A stretch of 60,287 nucleotides of DNA from an uncultured Holophagaceae bacterium. GTDB lineage: Bacteria > Acidobacteriota > Holophagae > Holophagales > Holophagaceae. A program made the position numbers and the translations under genes. Shown here one piece after another: positions 8,048 through 18,247 of the stretch. Below the pieces are notes generated by a model that saw only the letters and a program-made list of their open reading frames with translations, was not told the origin of the DNA and did not search any database. Where the stretch lies: assembly GCA_903913215.1 (NCBI GenBank), contig CAIWKE010000017.1, positions 1 to 60,287 of the forward strand. The letters run 5' to 3'. Each line of letters starts with the position of its first letter. Position 1 is the stretch's first letter.

Positions 8048-8150
8048 TCAGCATCTCTCCGCGAGGACTCGCGGCAGGAATTGGCACCTTGCTTTCGCAG
8101 GTTGCCAAGGTTTCACAGGGCCCGTCCCTCCACCTTTCTGGATATCGCGT
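8048..8150 (-). promoter_or_regulatory. SAM-I (S-box) riboswitch
   Basis: Read on the minus strand the leader contains the S-box core in order: AGAAAGGTGGAGGGA, GGGCCCTGTGAAACCTTGGC, AACCTGCGAAAGCAAGGTGC and CAATTCCTGC, followed by a P4-like CCGCGAGTCCTCGCGG hairpin. The core matches the known aptamer for S-adenosylmethionine. An intrinsic terminator follows directly, so high SAM should stop transcription of the cystathionine-synthase-type gene. The outer P1 stem is weak in my reading, so the outer limits are approximate. Confidence 0.93.
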
Positions 8151-8222
8151 GATGAAACTGACAAAGATCCTGTGTGCCAACAGTATCCAATGCCTGCAGT
8201 GGACTGCCAAGGGCAAAAGCCT

Positions 8223-9083
8223 TCAGGGCTTCCAGTCCGGGTGCAGGAAGCCCTGGAAGACGGGCTGCACGGGGCCGGTCATGAGGATGTGGCCCTCGGG
8301 GGTGAACTCGATGTCCAGGGTACCGCCGGGCATCTCCACATTCACCTTCTCGTCCACCAGGCCCAGGCGGTGGCAGGCGGCGGCGGCGGCACAGCTGCTG
8401 CCGGAGGCTGGGGTGTAGCCGGCGCCGCGCTCCCAGATCTCGAGGCGGATGCGCTTGCGACTGATCACTTCCACCAGCTGCACGTTCACCCGCTCCGGGA
8501 ACTCCGGGTGCTTCTCGATCTGGGCGCCCAGGCGCTTGGCGTTGGCCGGGCTGACCTCGCCGGGGAAGAGGACGCAGTGGGGGTTGCCCAGGCTCAGGGC
8601 CGTGATGGTGATGGGGCCCGTGGGCGTGAAGAGGGGCGTCTCCAGAACCTCCAGGTGGGCGGCGATGCCTGTGAAGGGGATGTCTCCGGCCCGGAAGCTG
8701 GGTTTGCCCATGTCCACCTGGACCAGGCTGCCATCTTCGGCCAGGAACTTCACATCCGCCGTTCCGCCTTCCGTGTGGATGCGGCAACCCGTAGGTTTCG
8801 CATGGCCGGCGCCCAGAAGGAAGCGGGCGAAGATGCGCAGGCCGTCGCCGCTCTTCTCAGCCTCGGTGCCATCGGGGTTGAAGATGCGCAGGCCGAAGGC
8901 TTCAGGATCTTCGGGCACGGGCAGGGGGCCCAGCAGGATGCCGTCGGAACCGATGCCCTTGCGCCGGTCGCAGAGGGCCTGGGCGAAGCGGGGCGTCATC
9001 TCGATGGCTGCCTGGGTGGGGTCCAACACGAGATAGTCGCTGCCGAGGGCCTGGAACTTGTAGATGGCGAGATCGTTGGGCAT
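8223..9083 (-). CDS. DapF-like (diaminopimelate epimerase fold) protein without catalytic cysteines
   Basis: The 286-residue protein follows DapF end to end: YKFQALGSDYLVLD, SGDGLRIFARF, SLGNPHCVLFPG, IWERGAGYTPASGSSC, MPGGTLDI and the C-terminal MTGPVQPVFQGF. In characterised DapF, two cysteines in GNGxRC and ACGSGA act as the acid/base pair. Here these positions are Ile84 (SGDGLRIF) and Ser227 (ASGSSC). A normal cofactor-independent two-thiol mechanism is therefore not possible with this sequence. It may use other residues or a different substrate, or be non-catalytic. The ATG at 9083 has AGGA upstream. Confidence 0.8.
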   Translation of the reverse strand: MPNDLAIYKFQALGSDYLVLDPTQAAIEMTPRFAQALCDRRKGIGSDGILLGPLPVPEDPEAFGLRIFNPDGTEAEKSGDGLRIFARFLLGAGHAKPTGCRIHTEGGTADVKFLAEDGSLVQVDMGKPSFRAGDIPFTGIAAHLEVLETPLFTPTGPITITALSLGNPHCVLFPGEVSPANAKRLGAQIEKHPEFPERVNVQLVEVISRKRIRLEIWERGAGYTPASGSSCAAAAACHRLGLVDEKVNVEMPGGTLDIEFTPEGHILMTGPVQPVFQGFLHPDWKP

Positions 9084-9288
9084 GAGTTCTTCCTGGGGTG
9101 AAGCCTGGACTTCGGGGTGCTTCATATCTTCCGCGGGCGATCAGGGCTGACGCGGATGATGGAATTCCGAAGTGCTTCGTAAAGCAGAGGAAGGCTAGCA
9201 CCCGGCAGGCTCCAGCGGCAACCGGTCGGCGCCTTCAGGGGGAAGAACGCGTCGACCGGGCTGCCGGGGGCTACAAAGTGATAAGCAA

Positions 9289-9870
9289 CTACAGGGTGAT
9301 GCGGGTGCCGAGCACGTGGAGGAATTGGGCAATCCATGCAGGATGGGCGGGCCAAGCCGGGGCCGTGACCAGGTTGCCGTCTGTGACAGCGCCATCGATG
9401 GCGATCTCCGCGTACTTCCCGCGGGCCACCTCGACTTCGGCCCGGCAGGCGGGGTAGGCCGAGCAGGTGCGGCCCTCCAGCACTCCGGCGGCGGCCAGGA
9501 GCTGGGCTCCGTGGCAGATGGCGGCCACGGGCTTCTGGGCCGTGAAGAAGTGGCGGACCAGCTCGAGGACCTTGGGATTGAGGCGCAGATACTCGGGGGC
9601 CCGACCTCCGGGGATCACCAGGGCGTCGTAGCTCTCGACCTTCACATCCGCGAAGCTCGTGTTGAGCGTGAAGCGATGGCCCGGCTTCTCCGAGTAGGTC
9701 TGGTGGCCCTCGAAGTCGTGGATGGCCGTGGCGATGGACTCGCCTGCGGCCTTGTCCGGGCAGACAGCGTGGACCGTGTGGCCCACGGCCAGCAGGGCCT
9801 GGAAGGGCACCATGATTTCGTAGTCCTCGCCGAAGTCACCGACGAGCATGAGGATGCGTTTCGCGGCCAT
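9289..9870 (-). CDS. DJ-1/PfpI-family protein
   Basis: The 193-residue protein has the class I glutamine-amidotransferase-like fold of DJ-1/Pfp[19 protein letters not shown] at the start, [16 protein letters not shown] and the nucleophile elbow [14 protein letters not shown] with Cys and His. A glutamate early in the chain matches the partner residue of this family. Members act as glyoxalase III, deglycase-like or peptidase-like stress proteins; the precise activity is open. It stands alone downstream of thiC, which has its own terminator between them. AGGAGG-like bases precede the ATG at 9870. Confidence 0.87.
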   Translation of the reverse strand: MAAKRILMLVGDFGEDYEIMVPFQALLAVGHTVHAVCPDKAAGESIATAIHDFEGHQTYSEKPGHRFTLNTSFADVKVESYDALVIPGGRAPEYLRLNPKVLELVRHFFTAQKPVAAICHGAQLLAAAGVLEGRTCSAYPACRAEVEVARGKYAEIAIDGAVTDGNLVTAPAWPAHPAWIAQFLHVLGTRITL

Positions 9871-9939
9871 GGGAGCCTCCTGTGGGGTGGAATGGCCCCG
9901 ATTATGCGCTCCTCGGCGGGGCTCTGGCGGCTTGTTACA

Positions 9940-9967
9940 GAAAAGTCCCGCCGGGGCGGGACTTTCA
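9940..9967 (-). terminator. Intrinsic terminator after thiC
   Basis: An 11-bp stem (aaagtcccgcc / ggcgggacttt, 9942-9965) with a T-rich end on the minus strand lies 24 bp beyond the thiC stop codon. Confidence 0.8.
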
Positions 9968-9990
9968 TAGGAGCTGATGGGAAGACCAGC

Positions 9991-11907
<1,917 letters not shown>

Positions 11908-11955
11908 TCAAAGATTATCTGGCCTTGGCCGATAGAGGGTGCACGGAGTCATTCC

Positions 11956-12480
11956 ATGACGGACAAGCCTCAGGACAATCAGGCCATCCCCGATCAGCTC
12001 ATGCAGATAGCCCGGGAGCAGGAGGGCGGCGCCGAGCGGGTCCTGGACCAGATAGAGGTGGTCCAGCACAGCTTCGAGGAGATCCAGGCCCTGGCCAGGG
12101 AGTGCCAGGAGATCCTCCGGACCCTGGTCCCCCCCTCCAATGAACTGGAGAGCCTCACGGCCAAGCTCGAGGAGATCGGCTTCCACGCTGATAACGGGGC
12201 CTACAACATTCAGGGCGCTTTCGACCTCTATCAGTATCAGGATGTGGTCCGCCAGAAGCTGGAGCGGGTGGGGCGCAGCCTCATCGAGGTGGCCCAGTAC
12301 GTGCTTGGGCGTCTGCAGCCTTCCGAGGACCACCTGCCCAAGATGGCCCCTTCCGGGCGGGATATCCTGGCCCGAGAGCCCCAGATGGCAGATGTGACCA
12401 AGACCGACGCAGATTCCATCGTCGCCGCCTTCTTCGCCCAGGCCCTGAAGGACAAGGCCGCCAAGAAGGCCGAAGGCTGA
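11956..12480 (+). CDS. CheZ-like putative chemotaxis phosphatase
   Basis: The 174-residue protein is predicted mainly helical, with a long coiled-coil-like N-terminal half (residues about 10-75) and a FDLYQYQDVVRQKLERVG segment at residues 89-106. Within it Asp96 and Gln100 keep the D-x3-Q spacing of the CheZ catalytic pair (Asp143/Gln147 in E. coli). The C-terminus ends in a Lys/Ala-rich tail after DADSIVAAFFAQAL, which could serve as a response-regulator-binding helix. It would dephosphorylate CheY-P to reset motility signalling. Overall similarity to classical CheZ is low, so the call relies on the motif and helical design. The MotAB genes lie 4 kb away. Confidence 0.55.
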   Translation: MTDKPQDNQAIPDQLMQIAREQEGGAERVLDQIEVVQHSFEEIQALARECQEILRTLVPPSNELESLTAKLEEIGFHADNGAYNIQGAFDLYQYQDVVRQKLERVGRSLIEVAQYVLGRLQPSEDHLPKMAPSGRDILAREPQMADVTKTDADSIVAAFFAQALKDKAAKKAEG

Positions 12481-12519
12481 GCGTTCCCGCTTAGGGCTAA
12501 ACTGGTTCCGGGAGGAACC

Positions 12520-12840
12520 ATGGCCCGTCGTGTCCTGTTCATCAGCAGCCTGGCCTTGGCCCTGGCGGCCTCGCCCCAGGGGCAGGAGGATCCTGTGCTG
12601 CGCGCCCGGGCCCAGCGGGCCACGGCCCAGGGGATCGCCGAGGGGGATCTGCCCGCCGTGCCCCGGGGCATCATTGAGCCACCCCCCCTGCCGCCGCCGG
12701 AAGCCCACGTGAAGGACACCCGCAAGGCCCAGAAGGCCAAGGGCCGCAAGGGCAAGGCCAGTGCCACGGCCAAGGGGAAGAAGCACTCCACCAAGCCCAA
12801 GACCTCGGCCAAGGCCCCAGCGAAGCGGAAGGCCAAATGA
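12520..12840 (+). CDS. Small secreted Lys/Ala/Pro-rich protein
   Basis: A 106-residue protein with a signal peptide (LFISSLALALAASPQG), a short proline-rich centre (IIEPPPLPPPE) and a very basic C-terminal half of repeated AK/GK/PK steps resembling histone-like tails. No known domain is visible. A GGAGG site sits 4 nt before the ATG. Its stop codon overlaps the pfkA start (ATGA), so the two are translationally coupled. The function is unknown; the basic tail might bind cell wall, lipopolysaccharide or nucleic acid (speculative). Confidence 0.65.
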   Translation: MARRVLFISSLALALAASPQGQEDPVLRARAQRATAQGIAEGDLPAVPRGIIEPPPLPPPEAHVKDTRKAQKAKGRKGKASATAKGKKHSTKPKTSAKAPAKRKAK

Positions 12841-13805
12841 AGATCGGCGTCCTGACCTCCGGGGGCGACGCCCCCGGCATGAACGCCGCCATTCGTGCGG
12901 CCGTGCGCCAGGCCGATGCTCTGGGACACGAGGCCTGGGGCATCTACCGGGGCTACCAGGGCCTGCTGGAAGGCGACCTGGCCCCCCTGCCCAACCGGGC
13001 CTGCGCCAACATCCTCCAGCGGGGCGGCACCATCCTGCAGACGGCCCGCTGTCCGCAGTTCCATGATCCCGCCCAGCGGGCCATCGCCGCCGGGCACCTG
13101 AAGCGGGCTGGCATCGAAGCCCTGGTGGTCATCGGGGGGGATGGCAGCTTCCGGGCCGCCGAGGTCTTCCAGCGGGAACAGGGCGTGGCCTGTGCGGGCA
13201 TTCCCGGCACCATCGACAATGACCTCTCCGGCACCGAGCGGACCCTGGGTTTCGATACGGCCCTGAACACTGCCGTGGAGGCCATCGACCGCATCCGCGA
13301 CACGGCCTCCAGCCACGGGCGCCTCTTCCTCATCGAGGTCATGGGCCGCAGTTCCGGCATGCTGGCCGTGCACACCGCCGTGGCCTGCGGCGCCGAGGCG
13401 GTGCTCTACCCGGAGTCCCCCGAGGACAGCTACGAGAACCTGGTCTCCCAGCTCAACGCCAACTGGCTGCGGGGCAAGCGCAGCTCCATCGTGGTGGTGG
13501 CCGAAGGCGACACCGTGGGCCGCGCCGTGGCCGTGGGCGAGCGGCTGAAGCGGGACCACGACCTGGACCTGCGCGTGGTGGTGCTGGGCCATATCCAGCG
13601 CGGGGGCAGCCCCACTGCCACCGACCGCATCTGGGGCAGCCGCTGGGGTGCTGAGGCCGTGCGCCGCCTGGACAAGGGCGAGCGGGGTTTCTACCTGGGT
13701 GAGGTGGCCGGGGCCCTGGTGGCCCAGCCCCTGTCCCGGGTGCTCGAAGCCCAGCCCGTGCCCCCCGGCGAACTGGGGCGGCTCATCTCGGTGTTGGCAC
13801 GGTAG
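12837..13805 (+). CDS. pfkA: 6-phosphofructokinase
   Basis: The 322-residue enzyme phosphorylates fructose-6-phosphate in glycolysis. Motifs include GVLTSGGDAPGMNAAIRA, VIGGDGSFRAAEVF, the catalytic GIPGTIDNDLSGTERTLGFD and MGRSSGMLAVHTA. Gly in GGDGS and in PGTIDND points to ATP rather than pyrophosphate as donor, since PPi enzymes usually have GGDDS and PKTIDND. It has the usual bacterial length. It overlaps the preceding small basic-protein gene by 4 nt. An inverted repeat of the ACCGCCAAG family starts 22 bp after the stop codon. Confidence 0.95.
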   Translation: MKIGVLTSGGDAPGMNAAIRAAVRQADALGHEAWGIYRGYQGLLEGDLAPLPNRACANILQRGGTILQTARCPQFHDPAQRAIAAGHLKRAGIEALVVIGGDGSFRAAEVFQREQGVACAGIPGTIDNDLSGTERTLGFDTALNTAVEAIDRIRDTASSHGRLFLIEVMGRSSGMLAVHTAVACGAEAVLYPESPEDSYENLVSQLNANWLRGKRSSIVVVAEGDTVGRAVAVGERLKRDHDLDLRVVVLGHIQRGGSPTATDRIWGSRWGAEAVRRLDKGERGFYLGEVAGALVAQPLSRVLEAQPVPPGELGRLISVLAR

Positions 13806-13826
13806 CCGTGGCTTAAAAAAAATGAA

Positions 13827-13911
13827 ACCGCCAAGACGCCAAGGGCGCCAAGAAAGGGCTTCTTGTATGCGGCTTTTTTTAGTTCTTGGTGCCTTGGCGT
13901 CTTGGCGGTGA
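13827..13911. repeat. Inverted repeat element A (CCAAGACG family), no gene inside
   Basis: The left arm 13827-13855 reads ACCGCCAAGACGCCAAG followed by GGCGCCAAGAAA. The right arm 13881-13911 is nearly its reverse complement. Each arm holds three CCAAG-centred units 8-9 nt apart. The 25-bp centre is T-rich with no coding potential. It lies between pfkA and the mannose-1-phosphate guanylyltransferase gene and could fold as one long hairpin in RNA. Confidence 0.85.
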
Positions 13912-14000
13912 ATTCTTTTGTTGTATTGATCACACCTCGAAATGATGGGTTGCAGCGCTAAATTGAGTGGCAATGATCCTCACTGATTCGGAGCAGCGTC

Positions 14001-15068
14001 ATGTCTGACAAAACCAAGGATTCCCTCGTAGCTGTGGTGATGGCAGGAGGGAGAGGGACAAGATTCTGGCCCCGCAGCCGCAACGCGTGGCCCAAGCAGT
14101 TCCTGGCCATCGTGGGCACTGAGACCCTGCTGCACCAGACCGTGCGGCGCCTGGACGGGCACGTGGATCCGGAGCGGATCTTCGTGGTGACGACTGAGGA
14201 TCTGGCGGAGGAGACCCGGCGCATGCTGCCCGAGCTGCCCGCGGAAAACGTCATCGTCGAGCCCGAGGGCCGCAACACCGCGCCCTGCCTGGCCCTGGCC
14301 CTGGTGGAGATCGAAAAGAAGATCCCCAACGGCGTCATGGCCGTGCTGTCCGCGGATCACTGGATCGGGGACCGGGAGCTCTTCCTGGAGGATCTGGACC
14401 TGGCCGTGAAGCACGCCGCCTGGGAGCGGGAGCTGGTCACCTTCGGCATCCGGCCCACCTATCCGGAGACTGGCTACGGCTACATCGAGTCCGAAGGCCA
14501 TGGCGCTGTCCTGAAGGTGAAGGCCTTCCGGGAGAAACCCCCCGTGGAGGTGGCCGTGCAGTACCTGGAGTCCGGCCGCCACTTCTGGAACGCCGGCATG
14601 TTCGTTTGGACCCTGGCGGACTTCCGCGAAGGTCTGCACAAGCACGCTCCCGAGGTGCTGGCCCCCCTCGACGCCTGGATCAAGGCCGGCGCCAAGCCAG
14701 AAGCCCTGGCCGCCGCCTACCGGCAGCTGCCCAAGGTGGCCATCGACGTGGCCCTAATGGAGAAGGCCGAGTCCGTGGCGGTGGTCCCCACCCGCTTCCG
14801 CTGGTCCGACGTGGGCTCCTGGCCCGCCGCCATCGAGTTCCAGGAGACGGATTCCGAAGGCAATGTCAGCCAGGGCGAGACCCTGCTGCTGGATACCCGG
14901 AACAGTGCCTTCTTCGGCGGCAAGCGCCTCATCGCCGCCAGCGGCGTGGACGACCTCATCGTGGTGGACTCCGAGGATGCCCTCCTCATCTGCCACCGGG
15001 ACCGCGCGCAAAGCGTGAAACAGATCGTGGAACGGCTGAAGGCCGAGGGGCGGGAAGACCTCCTCTGA
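14001..15068 (+). CDS. manC: Mannose-1-phosphate guanylyltransferase
   Basis: A 355-residue nucleotidyltransferase that makes GDP-mannose from GTP and mannose-1-phosphate. The signature VVMAGGRGTRFWPRSR and PKQFL are at residues about 12-35, with EPEGRNTAPCLALAL, LSADHWIGD, TGYGYIE and FWNAGMFVW further on. It lacks the fused C-terminal cupin isomerase domain found in the type II bifunctional form. Instead a separate cupin gene follows 57 bp downstream. GGAG precedes the ATG. Likely role is sugar supply for surface polysaccharide. Confidence 0.93.
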   Translation: MSDKTKDSLVAVVMAGGRGTRFWPRSRNAWPKQFLAIVGTETLLHQTVRRLDGHVDPERIFVVTTEDLAEETRRMLPELPAENVIVEPEGRNTAPCLALALVEIEKKIPNGVMAVLSADHWIGDRELFLEDLDLAVKHAAWERELVTFGIRPTYPETGYGYIESEGHGAVLKVKAFREKPPVEVAVQYLESGRHFWNAGMFVWTLADFREGLHKHAPEVLAPLDAWIKAGAKPEALAAAYRQLPKVAIDVALMEKAESVAVVPTRFRWSDVGSWPAAIEFQETDSEGNVSQGETLLLDTRNSAFFGGKRLIAASGVDDLIVVDSEDALLICHRDRAQSVKQIVERLKAEGREDLL

Positions 15069-15125
15069 GTCCCGTCCTCGGGCTGTCCTACACTGACCAA
15101 CGAACCTTTCCAGCGAGCGACCCTC

Positions 15126-15485
15126 ATGCAGCGACCCACCACCCTCCACGTCGAAAAACCCTGGGGTTCCTTCGACCAGTACGCCCTGAATACGACCTGC
15201 ACGGTGAAGATCCTCACCTGCAATCCCGGGCAGCAGCTGAGTTTGCAGCGGCACAGCCACCGCGGGGAGTTGTGGGTGGCGCTGGATCCGGGCGTGGTGG
15301 TGGATCGCGATGGCGCCGAGCTGCGACCTGCCGTGGGCGAGGAGATCTGGCTGCCACTGGGCAGCACGCACCGCCTGCGCTGCGACGCAGCCACGACCCA
15401 TCCCGTGCGGGTGCTGGAAGTGAGCCTGGGCACCTTCGACGAGGCGGACATCGAGCGCCTCCAGGACGACTACGGCCGCAGCTGA
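15126..15485 (+). CDS. Mannose-6-phosphate isomerase type II cupin domain protein
   Basis: This 119-residue single cupin begins with EKPWGSFDQYALN, and LSLQRHSHRGELWVAL provides the metal-binding His/Glu set. EEIWLPLGSTHRLRC completes the second cupin motif. It corresponds to the C-terminal domain of bifunctional ManC/AlgA proteins, here encoded separately right after the guanylyltransferase. It should interconvert mannose-6-phosphate and fructose-6-phosphate. Its stop codon overlaps the next start (TGATG). Confidence 0.87.
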   Translation: MQRPTTLHVEKPWGSFDQYALNTTCTVKILTCNPGQQLSLQRHSHRGELWVALDPGVVVDRDGAELRPAVGEEIWLPLGSTHRLRCDAATTHPVRVLEVSLGTFDEADIERLQDDYGRS

Positions 15486-16165
15486 TGCGTCACGTTCCTT
15501 TGCTGCTGATCCTGCTCGCCGCGCCCCTGGTCGCCCAGAGCGGTGAGGAACTGCTGACCCGGGTGGACCGCCTGCGCCATCCCTGGCCGGACTTCACCGT
15601 GGAGTTGGAACTGAAGGACGCCAAGGCCAGCCAGCGTTGGCAGGTGGCCACGCGAGAGAACGGGGATGCCCGCCTGGATGGCCTCAGCGCCAAAGAGAAG
15701 GGTCGTGCGGTGCTGCTGCTGGGCGACAAGATGTGGCTGCTGGTGCCGGGTTCCAAGCGCCCACTGCAGGTGACGCCCCAGCAGCGCATGATGGGCTCCG
15801 CGGCCGGGGGCGATGTGGCCCGCACCCGCTTCCGCCAGGACTACACGGTGCAGGCCCTGCACGAGGAGAGCCTGGAAGGTCGCCCCTGCTGGCGCCTGGA
15901 CCTGGTGGCCAAGACCGCCCAGGTGAGCGCCCGCACGGCCCAGCTCTGGGTCGCCAAGGAGCCCCTGCTGCCCCTGAAGGCCGAGTTCCACCTGGCCTCG
16001 GGAAAGCTGGCCCGTACGGCCAGCTTCGGCCCGCCGGTCCAGGCCCTGGGCCAGACCGTGCTCTCAGGCATGGAGCTGCTGGAACCCTCGGGCGCCAAGG
16101 TGAGCCTGGCCTTCAGCCACTGGGCCAAGGGCGGGCTGGACCCGGAGCGCTTCGAGCTGCCCTGA
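15485..16165 (+). CDS. LolA-like periplasmic lipoprotein-sorting family protein
   Basis: The 226-residue protein has a signal peptide (LLLILLAAPLVAQ) and a LolA/LolB-like beta half-barrel of the outer-membrane lipoprotein-sorting type (ELLTRVDRLRHPWPDFTVEL, MWLLVPGSKRPLQVTPQQRM, PCWRLDLVAKT, AQLWVAKEPLLPLKAEF). Such proteins bind acyl chains in the periplasm, but many of this branch have no assigned cargo. It overlaps the cupin gene by one base and is likely in the manC operon. A terminator follows at 16306. Confidence 0.75.
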   Translation: MRHVPLLLILLAAPLVAQSGEELLTRVDRLRHPWPDFTVELELKDAKASQRWQVATRENGDARLDGLSAKEKGRAVLLLGDKMWLLVPGSKRPLQVTPQQRMMGSAAGGDVARTRFRQDYTVQALHEESLEGRPCWRLDLVAKTAQVSARTAQLWVAKEPLLPLKAEFHLASGKLARTASFGPPVQALGQTVLSGMELLEPSGAKVSLAFSHWAKGGLDPERFELP

Positions 16166-16305
16166 GCGCCGCCTGGGTGTAGACTGATCGTGAGGTGCCC
16201 GCAAGGGCTTCCCGCCACCAATCATCCCTCCAATTGATACCAGTCCCTTCTTGGGACTCCCGCTCAAACTCCCCACCACTCGAAACCCCGCCAAACTCTC
16301 CTCTC

Positions 16306-16337
16306 GAAGCGCCCGAGCCTCCGGGCGCTTCTTTTTT
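16306..16337 (+). terminator. Intrinsic terminator of the manC operon
   Basis: A 10-bp stem gaagcgcccg / cgggcgcttc with a 6-nt loop is followed by six T residues. It lies 141 bp after the LolA-like gene and just before the convergent motB gene. The 140 bp before it contain no feature I recognise. Confidence 0.9.
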
Positions 16338-16344
16338 GGGGACG

Positions 16345-17271
16345 CTAGTGATGGGCCGAGTGCTCGTCGGCCTTGGGTTTGGCTTCGGACTTGACCTTGT
16401 CCTTCTCACGGGGCTGGGCCTTCTGGTGCTTGGTCTCAGCCTTCTCGGTGGCGGCTGAGACCACCACGATGGAGATGCGGCGGTTCGCGGGATCCTTGGG
16501 ATCCTTGCCTTCGAGGGGGATGGTGTCGGCATAGCCCGTGACCCGGCGCACCTGACCCGGCTTCAGGCCCCCGGCGGCGCTCTCCATGATGCGGCGGGCG
16601 GCGTTGGCCCGCTCGGAGCTCAGTTCCCAGTTGGTGTAGCCCTTGGCGGAGTACTGGGAGGCGTCCGTGTGGCCGCCGATGACGATGCGGTTCGGCAGCT
16701 TGCCCAACTCCTTGGCAATCTCTTTGAGGATGGACATGGTGTAGCTCTTGAGCTGGGCACTGCCCGAATCAAAGAGCACCTGGGCCGCCTTGTCCTGGAT
16801 CTGGACCCGCAGACCCTCGTCCGTGAAGTCCATGCTGATCTGGTCCTGGAAGGCTTGGAGCAGCTCGTCCTTCTGGAAGGCCTGCTCAATCTTCTCGGCG
16901 GTGGCCTCCATGGCCTTGTGCTCCTCCTCGGCGGCGCCGGGGGACTCCTTGTCGGTGTCCGTGCCGCCATCCCCGTCGGGGCCCGGGGACATGCCCCGCC
17001 CACCGGGCAGGATGCCCTTGCCGTGGTTCTCCAGGATCTCCTTGCCCCGCTCGGTGTTGAAGAAGTTCGCGTCCTGGAACATGCCGGCGATGCCCGCCTT
17101 GGTGTTGGCATTGGCGCTACTCAGCAGCCACATCAGGAGGAAGAAGGCCATCATGGCCGTCACGAGATCTGCGTAGGCCACCTTCCAGGCCCCCCCGTGG
17201 GCAGCGGCGTGGCCGCCCTTCTTCTTGACGAACTTGATTTTGACTTCGGGGGCTTGCTGTTGGTCAGCCAT
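16345..17271 (-). CDS. motB: Flagellar motor stator protein MotB
   Basis: The 308-residue protein has a basic N-terminus and one membrane helix carrying the proton-channel aspartate (YADLVTAMMAFFLLMWLLSS, Asp35). It also has a plug/linker region with a Gly/Asp-rich stretch, and an OmpA-like peptidoglycan-binding domain (VLFDSGSAQLKSY, IVIGGHTDASQY, SSERANAARRIM, ANRRISIVV). It forms the torque-generating stator with MotA, whose gene ends 6 bp upstream. The tail is highly charged and ends in histidines. Confidence 0.94.
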   Translation of the reverse strand: MADQQQAPEVKIKFVKKKGGHAAAHGGAWKVAYADLVTAMMAFFLLMWLLSSANANTKAGIAGMFQDANFFNTERGKEILENHGKGILPGGRGMSPGPDGDGGTDTDKESPGAAEEEHKAMEATAEKIEQAFQKDELLQAFQDQISMDFTDEGLRVQIQDKAAQVLFDSGSAQLKSYTMSILKEIAKELGKLPNRIVIGGHTDASQYSAKGYTNWELSSERANAARRIMESAAGGLKPGQVRRVTGYADTIPLEGKDPKDPANRRISIVVVSAATEKAETKHQKAQPREKDKVKSEAKPKADEHSAHH

Positions 17272-17277
17272 GCGCCG

Positions 17278-18144
17278 CTACCTTGGCTTGATCTGCCGGA
17301 CAACTTCCTCAAGCTCGCCAGAGCCAGGTCGCTCCGTGGAAGGGATGTTGCGGCGGGCGAACTCCACGGCGGTGATGGGGGCGGCGCCGTTGCCGAAGCT
17401 GGTGAGGCCAGAACGGATGCAGTTGAAGTAGTAGGCCTCCACTGCATTCACCGCATCGATGTTCTTGGCCAGGGGCTGGAACACGCCGTAGGCCAGCAGG
17501 ATGCCCAGGAAGGTGCCCACCAGGGCCGCGCCCACCTTGCCGCCGATGATGTTGGGCGGCTGGTCTAGGAAGCCCATGGTGATGACCACGCCCATGACGC
17601 AGGCCACGATGCCGAAGGCCGGAAAGGCATCGGCCAGGTTGCCCATGGCAGCGCCCGGGGCGGCATTTTCCGCGTGGTGCACGTCCAGTTCCGCGTCCAT
17701 GACCAGGTCGATCTCATCCATCTTGGCGCTGCCGTTGATGAGGAGCTTCATGGAGTCGCAGAAAAAGTCCATGGCGTGGTGGTTGTGAGTGAAGATGGGG
17801 TACTTCTTGAAGATCGAGGAATTGTGGGGGTCGTTGACGTCCTGCTCCAGGGCCAGAAGGCCGCCCTTCTTCACGTTGACGTAGACCTCGTACTGCAGCA
17901 TGAGCACTTCCATGTAGACAGCCTTGGTGTAAGGGCTGCCCTTCAGGGGCTTGGCCATATCAGCGGCCACCCGCTTGATGACGTTCATGGGGTTGGCGGC
18001 CAGGAAGGAGCCGATACCGGCCCCGAAGATGATGAGACCTTCCGCCGGGAGCGGGTGCAGCAGGGCGGGTATGCTGCCGCCCTCCATCAGGTAACCCCCG
18101 ATGACTGCGCCAAAGACCACCACCAGCCCGATGATGAAGAACAT
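17278..18144 (-). CDS. motA: Flagellar motor stator protein MotA
   Basis: A 288-residue inner-membrane protein with four hydrophobic segments. The N-terminus is MFFIIGLVVVFGAVIGGYL, and the family motifs GGKVGAALVGTFLGILLAYG and PNIIGG lie near the last two helices. The cytoplasmic loop carries the charged region KAVYMEVLMLQYEVYVNVKKGG. It conducts protons with MotB and drives flagellar rotation. ATG 18144 is preceded by AGGAG and is the correct start; upstream codons give no membrane sequence. Confidence 0.93.
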   Translation of the reverse strand: MFFIIGLVVVFGAVIGGYLMEGGSIPALLHPLPAEGLIIFGAGIGSFLAANPMNVIKRVAADMAKPLKGSPYTKAVYMEVLMLQYEVYVNVKKGGLLALEQDVNDPHNSSIFKKYPIFTHNHHAMDFFCDSMKLLINGSAKMDEIDLVMDAELDVHHAENAAPGAAMGNLADAFPAFGIVACVMGVVITMGFLDQPPNIIGGKVGAALVGTFLGILLAYGVFQPLAKNIDAVNAVEAYYFNCIRSGLTSFGNGAAPITAVEFARRNIPSTERPGSGELEEVVRQIKPR

Positions 18145-18247
18145 GCAGCAACTCCTGCCCGCTTCATCGGCCGGGGGAGCCCGAGCCTGAAATCTGGACT
18201 CGGTGAGTTTACATTCGGCTGGCACAATAAATGGATTCGGAGGATTT

